The notes under the pieces are model-generated. The model made no database searches. It worked only from the letters and a program-made list of their open reading frames with translations, and had not been told where the DNA came from. From Pseudomonas salomonii (GTDB lineage Bacteria; Pseudomonadota; Gammaproteobacteria; Pseudomonadales; Pseudomonadaceae): a stretch of DNA of 64,000 bases. A program made the position numbers and the translations under genes. Of the stretch, positions 59,048-64,000 are shown one piece after another (the stretch's first letter is position 1; every line of letters begins with the position of its first letter). The stretch spans positions 1 through 64,000 of the forward strand of contig NZ_FNOX01000005.1 in the NCBI RefSeq assembly GCF_900107155.1. The letters run 5' to 3'.

Positions 59048-59634
59048 TGGTCACGGCGATTGTGCTGGCAGCCGGGCAGGGCAGTCGTTTTCGCGCTGAG
59101 GCCGGCGCTGATCAAGACAAGTTGCTGGCCGATTGCGTAGGCGTCGATGGTGTGACACGCCCCGTGATCGAACAGGTATTGGTGAGCTTGCCAGCGTGCA
59201 TCGTAGAGCGCTGGCTCGTCACCTCGCCGGACCGCCTCGCCGTTATTCGTTTGGCCAAGGCGTATGGCTGTGAAGTCTTGTTGCTGGACTCGCCAGGTAT
59301 GGGCGACAGCATCGCGGCAGCCGTCGCAGCCAGTGGTGACGCCGATGGTTGGTTGGTGGTGTTGGGGGACATGCCGTTTATTCAGTCGTCGACCCTTGAG
59401 CGAGTGATTGACGCGGTCCAGGACGATGGCATCAGTGTGCCGGTACAGGCGGGTAAGTACGGGCATCCGGTGGCTTTTGGCCGGGCGCTGGGGCCGCAAC
59501 TGATGGCATTGAGCGGTGATCGTGGCGCGAAGCCGTTATTTTCCCAGGCGGTGGTGCGGCAAGTGCACGTGGAGGATCCCGGTGTGCTGTGGGATGTGGA
59601 CGTACCGCAGATGCTAAGTTTCAGCACAGACTAA
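59047..59634 (+). CDS. MobA/MocA-like molybdopterin nucleotidyltransferase
   Basis: A 195-residue nucleotidyltransferase beginning at GTG (VTAIVLAAGQGSRF). LAAGQGSRF is the NTP-binding loop (about 6–14), and VVLGDMPFI carries the metal aspartate. It resembles MocA, which makes molybdopterin cytosine dinucleotide for hydroxylases, more than classical MobA. Pairing with the XdhC-like gene supports a role in molybdenum hydroxylase cofactor supply. Confidence 0.85.
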   Translation: MVTAIVLAAGQGSRFRAEAGADQDKLLADCVGVDGVTRPVIEQVLVSLPACIVERWLVTSPDRLAVIRLAKAYGCEVLLLDSPGMGDSIAAAVAASGDADGWLVVLGDMPFIQSSTLERVIDAVQDDGISVPVQAGKYGHPVAFGRALGPQLMALSGDRGAKPLFSQAVVRQVHVEDPGVLWDVDVPQMLSFSTD

Positions 59635-59636
59635 CG

Positions 59637-59722
59637 GTGGGAGCCGGGCTTGCCCGCGATGCAGGCACCTCGGTGTGTCAGTCACGCTGCGGTGATGCTA
59701 TCGCAGGCAAGCCAGCTCCCAC
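59637..59722. repeat. REPIN with mixed REP classes
   Basis: Left GTGGGAGCCGGGCTTGCCCGCGAT and right GCAGGCAAGCCAGCTCCCAC are inverted but belong to different sequence variants, as at 17100–17190. Confidence 0.88.
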
Positions 59723-59724
59723 CG

Positions 59725-59756
59725 TTGATCTCCACAAGGCTTGATCTCCACAAGGC
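59725..59756 (+). repeat. Exact tandem duplication of 16 bases
   Basis: TTGATCTCCACAAGGC occurs twice back to back, directly beside the REPIN. It looks like a recent slippage or repair event. Confidence 0.95.
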
Positions 59757-59774
59757 TTAAGTTGAACGCCCATA

Positions 59775-59810
59775 AAAAAGCCCCGCCTGATCGCTCAGGC
59801 GGGGCTTTTT
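59775..59810. terminator. Bidirectional terminator after mobA-like gene and rne
   Basis: A 16-bp stem AAAAAGCCCCGCCTGA / TCAGGCGGGGCTTTTT with a 4-base loop, between convergent genes. Confidence 0.94.
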
Positions 59811-59824
59811 AGTGGCTGATGGAA

Positions 59825-62800
59825 TCAGACGAGGGGTTTAGGCTCGTGCTCTGCTTCCAGGGCCTTGTGCTCAACCACGGCTTCAACAACCGGGGCTGGT
59901 GCCTCGACCGCGTCGGCAGCCGGTGCGGCAGCGGCTGCAGCCGCGGCGGCTTCAGCTTCCTTGCGACGACGACGCACTTCACGTGGGTCGTTCGGCGCAC
60001 GGCCGTTTTCGGTCAGGGCGCTGGCAGGCGCCGCTTCAACCACGGGGGCTGCGACTTCGGCAACCACTGGTGCTTCAGCAACTACGGGCGCTTCAACCAC
60101 GGGTGCAGGCTCAACCACCGGGGCTGGCTCGGCAACCACTTCGGCAACCGGTGCAGGCGCTTCTTCTACCACAGGGGCAGGTGCTGGCGCTTCAACCGGT
60201 GCAGCGGGTTCGGCAGTCCACTGGAAGGCGGTCTGTTCTTCGCGAACTTCACGCACTGCCGGGGCAGCTTCTTCGACAACCGGCGCTTCAACCACGGCTT
60301 CAACCACTGGCTGAGGCTCGGCAACCGGTGCAGGCTCGACAGCAGCCACTTCGACTTCTGGCTGAACGTCGCGCACTTCACGCACTGGCGAGGCAACTTC
60401 CACTTCCGGAACCACTGGGGCTTCGATCGGGGTAGTGGCTTCGACGACTGGCGTTTCAACAACCGGCGCTTCAACCACTGGGGTCTCGGCAACCGGTGCT
60501 TCTACAGCCGCTGTTTCTTCAACAGCAGCGGTAGCGCGTTCAGCTTGCTCATGCGCCTGGGCTTCAGCCGGTGCGCTGATCACGCTGCTGGCAACGGCGG
60601 CGGTCACCGCCAGGCCGGCAGCCAGTTCGGCGCCCGTTGGCTCTGCGGTGGCCGCTTCGCCGTTCTCGCCGGTCTCTTCCGAGCCTTCGATCACATTGCC
60701 GTTGGCATCACGCTGACGCTCACGACGGTTGCTGCGACGACGCTGGCCACGGGAGCGGCGGCGTGGACGATCGCCTTCGGCGTTGTCCTGACCGTCTTCC
60801 TGCAGTTGCTCTTCACCGGTCAGCACTTCTTCTTCGCTGGTGGCAGCGGCTTGCTCGGCACGTGGTTGACGCTCTTCACGCGGTGGGCGCGGCTGGCGCT
60901 CTTCACGTGGGGCGCGTTCTTCACGCGGCTGACGAGCCGGGCGTTCTTCGCTGACAGCTTCGGCAGCAACGGCGGCTACTGCCGGTGCAGCGTCCAGCGG
61001 CTCGCGCAGTTCACGCACACGTTCTTCACGCTCGCCACGTGGCTTGCGGTCTTCACGCGGGGCACGCGGAGTACGGGGTGCGCGCTCTTCGCGTGGTGCG
61101 CGTTCTTCACGGGCTACGGTTGGGGTCTCTTCACGGGCTTCGCGAGGTGCACGTTCTTCACGAGGTGCACGTTCTTCACGAGGTGCACGCTCTTCACGTG
61201 GCGCGCGTTCTTCACGCGGTGCACGTTCTTCGCGCGGCTTGCGCTCCTCGTCACGGCGACCGTTGCGGTTACGGCTCTGTTGACGGCCGTTGCGACGTTC
61301 TTCATTACGGGCCGGGCGTTCGGTAGCAGGCTTTTCAACCACAACCGGCGCAGCAGGCTCTTCTTTGCTGGCGAACAGGCTGACCAGCGACTTCACCAGG
61401 CCTTTGAACAGGCTTGGCTCAGGCAGGGCGGCCGGTGCGGCAACCGGTGCAGCGACTTCAGCCGGGACCGGTGCGTTCGCACGCGCCGGTGCGGTCTTCA
61501 CGGCGGCTTCCTGGCGAACCAGAGTACGGGTCGCAGCGGCTGGCTGGACTTCTTCCACTTCGGCAGCGGCAGCGGCGATTTCGTAGCTGGACTGGCCACT
61601 GTGGGCTTCCGGGCTGTCATCACGCAGGCGTTGCACTTCGAAGTGCGGCGTCTCGAGGTGATCGTTCGGCAGGATGACGATGCGGGCACGGGTGCGCAGT
61701 TCGATCTTGGTGATCGAGTTGCGTTTTTCGTTAAGCAGGAACGCGGCCACCGGGATCGGCACTTGCGCGCGGACTTCGGCGGTGCGGTCTTTCAGGGCTT
61801 CTTCTTCGATCAGGCGCAGGATCGCCAGGGACAGCGATTCAACGTCACGGATGATGCCGGTGCCGTTGCAACGCGGGCAGACGATGCCGCTGCTCTCGCC
61901 CAGGGAGGGGCGCAGGCGCTGACGGGACATTTCCAGCAGGCCGAAGCGCGAGATGCGGCCGACCTGTACGCGGGCACGGTCAGCTTCCAGGCATTCGCGG
62001 ACTTTTTCTTCCACGGCGCGCTGGTTCTTGGCCGGGGTCATGTCGATGAAGTCGATCACGATCAGGCCGCCGATGTCGCGCAGGCGCAGCTGGCGGGCGA
62101 TTTCTTCGGCTGCTTCCAGGTTGGTCTGCAGCGCGGTTTCTTCGATGTCGCTGCCTTTGGTGGCGCGCGCCGAGTTGATGTCGATGGACACCAGGGCTTC
62201 GGTCGGGTCGATCACGATGGAGCCGCCGGAAGGCAGTTCGACCACGCGCTGGAAGGCGGTCTCGATCTGGCTTTCGATCTGGAAACGGTTGAACAGCGGA
62301 ACGCTGTCTTCGTAGAGCTTGATCTTGCTGGCGTACTGCGGCATCACCTGGCGAATGAAGGTCAGGGCTTCGTCCTGGGCTTCAACGCTGTCGATCAGCA
62401 CTTCGCCGATGTCCTGGCGCAGGTAATCGCGGATGGCGCGGATGATCACGTTGCTTTCCTGGTAGATCAGGAACGGCGCGGAGCGATCCAGGGAGGCTTC
62501 TTTGATGGCGGTCCACAGTTGCAGCAGGTAGTCGAGGTCCCACTGCATTTCTTCGCTGCTGCGGCCCAGGCCTGCAGTGCGCACGATCAGGCCCATGTCG
62601 GCAGGGGCGATCAGGCCGTTCAGCGCTTCACGCAGTTCGTTGCGTTCTTCGCCTTCGATGCGACGGGAAATGCCGCCGGCACGCGGGTTGTTCGGCATCA
62701 GCACCAGGTAACGGCCGGCCAGGGAGATGAAAGTGGTCAGGGCAGCGCCCTTGTTGCCACGTTCTTCTTTTTCGACCTGAACGATGACTTCCTGGCCTTC

Positions 62801-63079
62801 GCTCAGGACGTCCTTGATGTTCACGCGGCCTTCGGGGGCTTTCTTGAAGTATTCGCGGGAGATTTCTTTGAGGGGCAGGAAGCCGTGGCGCTCGGAGCCG
62901 AAATCGACAAAGGCAGCCTCAAGGCTTGGTTCGATGCGAGTAATACGGCCTTTATAGATGTTGGCCTTCTTTTGCTCGCGCGCACCGGATTCGATGTCCA
63001 GGTCATAGAGGCGTTGGCCATCTACCAGTGCAACACGCAACTCTTCGGGTTGAGTTGCGTTAATCAGCATTCTTTTCAT
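59825..63079 (-). CDS. rne: Ribonuclease E
   Basis: A 1084-residue endoribonuclease starting [30 protein letters not shown]. The S1 domain (about 35–120), RNase H-like, 5' sensor and DNase I-like core extend to about 400, with [13 protein letters not shown] and VIDFIDM. The Zn-link CPRCNGTG lies near 405. The C-terminal half is a disordered scaffold. It has an Arg/Glu segment with repeats of APREER (about 625–700), [17 protein letters not shown] near 770, then long Ala/Val/Pro/Glu stretches ([12 protein letters not shown]). It ends EHEPKPLV. It processes rRNA and mRNA and organises the degradosome. An ATG 16 codons upstream is rejected. Confidence 0.96.
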   Translation of the reverse strand: MKRMLINATQPEELRVALVDGQRLYDLDIESGAREQKKANIYKGRITRIEPSLEAAFVDFGSERHGFLPLKEISREYFKKAPEGRVNIKDVLSEGQEVIVQVEKEERGNKGAALTTFISLAGRYLVLMPNNPRAGGISRRIEGEERNELREALNGLIAPADMGLIVRTAGLGRSSEEMQWDLDYLLQLWTAIKEASLDRSAPFLIYQESNVIIRAIRDYLRQDIGEVLIDSVEAQDEALTFIRQVMPQYASKIKLYEDSVPLFNRFQIESQIETAFQRVVELPSGGSIVIDPTEALVSIDINSARATKGSDIEETALQTNLEAAEEIARQLRLRDIGGLIVIDFIDMTPAKNQRAVEEKVRECLEADRARVQVGRISRFGLLEMSRQRLRPSLGESSGIVCPRCNGTGIIRDVESLSLAILRLIEEEALKDRTAEVRAQVPIPVAAFLLNEKRNSITKIELRTRARIVILPNDHLETPHFEVQRLRDDSPEAHSGQSSYEIAAAAAEVEEVQPAAATRTLVRQEAAVKTAPARANAPVPAEVAAPVAAPAALPEPSLFKGLVKSLVSLFASKEEPAAPVVVEKPATERPARNEERRNGRQQSRNRNGRRDEERKPREERAPREERAPREERAPREERAPREERAPREAREETPTVAREERAPREERAPRTPRAPREDRKPRGEREERVRELREPLDAAPAVAAVAAEAVSEERPARQPREERAPREERQPRPPREERQPRAEQAAATSEEEVLTGEEQLQEDGQDNAEGDRPRRRSRGQRRRSNRRERQRDANGNVIEGSEETGENGEAATAEPTGAELAAGLAVTAAVASSVISAPAEAQAHEQAERATAAVEETAAVEAPVAETPVVEAPVVETPVVEATTPIEAPVVPEVEVASPVREVRDVQPEVEVAAVEPAPVAEPQPVVEAVVEAPVVEEAAPAVREVREEQTAFQWTAEPAAPVEAPAPAPVVEEAPAPVAEVVAEPAPVVEPAPVVEAPVVAEAPVVAEVAAPVVEAAPASALTENGRAPNDPREVRRRRKEAEAAAAAAAAAPAADAVEAPAPVVEAVVEHKALEAEHEPKPLV

Positions 63080-63835
63080 GTTGTACCGTCGGTTTCCGGG
63101 CTGCCGGAAACGGCGTTCGGCACACACGACTTCTCACGGTCGGTGTCAGGTGCGTCAAGAGTGGTTGGCCACTCCAGTGTCCAGCAATAACGAGCCAATT
63201 GGGCCGGTATCGCGACGGACGCGTCCTGCTTGTTAGCGGTGGTGACAAAGGCACCACTTCAACAAAAGCTAAGGTCAGGAGGAGGAATCAACCGGCGACT
63301 GTGGACGAGATGAAGCGTCTTATAAGCCTAATGCTACACGGTCCGACGGTTGTGCATCTCCACCCTACACGTATCCCTGATAATTCGGGTGCTGCCGCGC
63401 GCAGAATCCGCAGCGGGTTGGCATTTACCGTGTACTCCAATGGGGAGTCCACGCTCATGGCTAAACAAGACTAGGTGTGGGCGACTGCGCTCTCACTCAG
63501 CTCTTAACAGGCGTTGTTTCCGAAGCATTCGCCGTGGTCTGGCTCAAGACTGACTGCACTTTGTGAACTGGCCGTAAATATCGGCGCAGAACGCGAGTAT
63601 TCACTCTGCTTTCTGCACTCGCTTCAGGCCTCATGTCACCTGCGCTTGTTACAATCCTGAGCCTTCCAAGGTGGCGAAAGCCCCGTAGGACGGCCTCGCG
63701 TCCTGATGAATTGCGATGGTCAGGGCCGGCAGTTTGCCGCAAGTCCTCTGTCCAGGCCGCTTTTGGCGGCGTTCGCGACTATAGCAGCAATGATTAAGTG
63801 CTTCAATTCCATAAAAAATTGTTATCATCGCCGCC
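63080..63835. promoter_or_regulatory. Divergent rne–rluC region with long rne 5' leader
   Basis: 756 bases with no convincing gene. On the minus strand TTGAAG (63801–63806), 17-base spacer, TATAGT (63778–63783) is a good sigma-70 promoter, implying an rne leader of about 690 bases. RNase E autoregulates through its leader in E. coli. TATCAT (63823–63828) could be the rluC -10 on the other strand, so the two promoters overlap. Confidence 0.65.
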
Positions 63836-64000
63836 ATGACGACTACCGCCCCCCAGACCCCCAGCGTCCAGCTGCTCGAGGTCTCGCCGGAATATGCCGG
63901 CCAACGCATCGACAATTTTCTCCTGGCCAGGCTCAAAGGCGTGCCCAAGACCTTGATTTACCGCATCTTGCGTAAAGGTGAAGTGCGCGTGAACAAAGGC
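63836..64000 (+). CDS. rluC: 23S rRNA pseudouridine synthase RluC, N-terminal part (runs off the window)
   Basis: 55 codons are visible: [20 protein letters not shown], then [35 protein letters not shown]. The latter is an S4 RNA-binding domain typical of RluC/RluD. Divergent position next to rne is the usual place of rluC in gammaproteobacteria. RluC modifies U955, U2504 and U2580 of 23S rRNA. The catalytic domain is beyond the edge. Confidence 0.9.
   Translation, partial: MTTTAPQTPSVQLLEVSPEYAGQRIDNFLLARLKGVPKTLIYRILRKGEVRVNKG

Noticed and set aside
59819..63190. 1123-codon plus-strand frame opposite rne
   Set aside because: Antisense shadow: low-complexity Phe/Arg/Gly-rich sequence produced by the Glu/Arg/Ala codons of RNase E. 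No ribosome site or domain.

Overview
The window is chromosomal DNA from a Pseudomonas of the fluorescens lineage. Three things show this: the gene order acsA – aotJQMOP – argR – aruCFGDB/E – ltaE – alaS – lysC – rsmA, which follows the P. aeruginosa PA0887–PA0905 block; Pseudomonas-type amrZ, pcpS and phoPQ genes; and many REP/REPIN elements with the GTGGGAGC…GCTTGC core typical of this group. There are no phage, integrase, transposase or CRISPR genes.

Layout. 1–1110: 5' end of nrdB (minus) and a small exported DUF2790 protein. 1509–9555: acetyl-CoA synthetase, the arginine/ornithine ABC importer operon with an embedded M14-type hydrolase gene, and the AraC/DJ-1-type regulator ArgR. 9631–15519 (minus): a 1962-residue toxin-like protein with three LRR units, wedged between argR and aruC. 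15814–23719: the arginine succinyltransferase (AST) operon with a small acidic protein inside it. 23852–24643 (minus): a RibH2-type lumazine synthase under an FMN riboswitch. 24828–30300: ltaE, alaS, lysC and rsmA. 30363–30787: tRNA-Ser and two identical tRNA-Arg genes. 31128–34495: mgtE, amrZ, two tiny envelope genes and tRNA-Arg(CCU). 34496–35887: an MFS transporter. 35949–44591: flagellar/chemotaxis block (flgZ, flgN, flgM, flgA, cheV, cheR, a hypothetical gene, flgBCDE). 44778–45902: a putative secreted Cys/His hydrolase. 45976–48870 (minus): nrdA, far from nrdB. 49590–55214: an RstAB-like two-component pair, the phosphopantetheinyl transferase pcpS, and an exported small protein with phoPQ. 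55256–57925: AraC-family regulator and dctA. 58061–59634: xdhC-like and mobA-like genes. 59825–63079 (minus): RNase E. 63836–64000: start of rluC.

How the genes work together. The first third is an arginine catabolism regulon: uptake (AotJQMP), the regulator ArgR, and the five-step AST pathway that turns arginine into glutamate, succinate and ammonia. Sites fitting the Pseudomonas ArgR pattern TGTCGC-N8-AA lie upstream of both aotJ and aruC. The flagellar block shows the expected cascade: sigma-54 promoters at flgA and flgB and a sigma-28 promoter at flgM. Other readable control sites are DnaA boxes upstream of nrdA, four GTTCAG direct repeats at 11-bp spacing upstream of the phoPQ operon, a sigma-54 promoter with two matching palindromes upstream of dctA, and a 13-bp inverted repeat enclosing the alaS -10 box.

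Accessory genes unlike their neighbours are the giant LRR protein (9631–15519), the beta-rich hypothetical protein (40530–41312) and the polyglycine-linker Cys/His protein (44778–45902). They are the best candidates for little-described biology. Function calls rest on sequence recognition alone; no database search was run.
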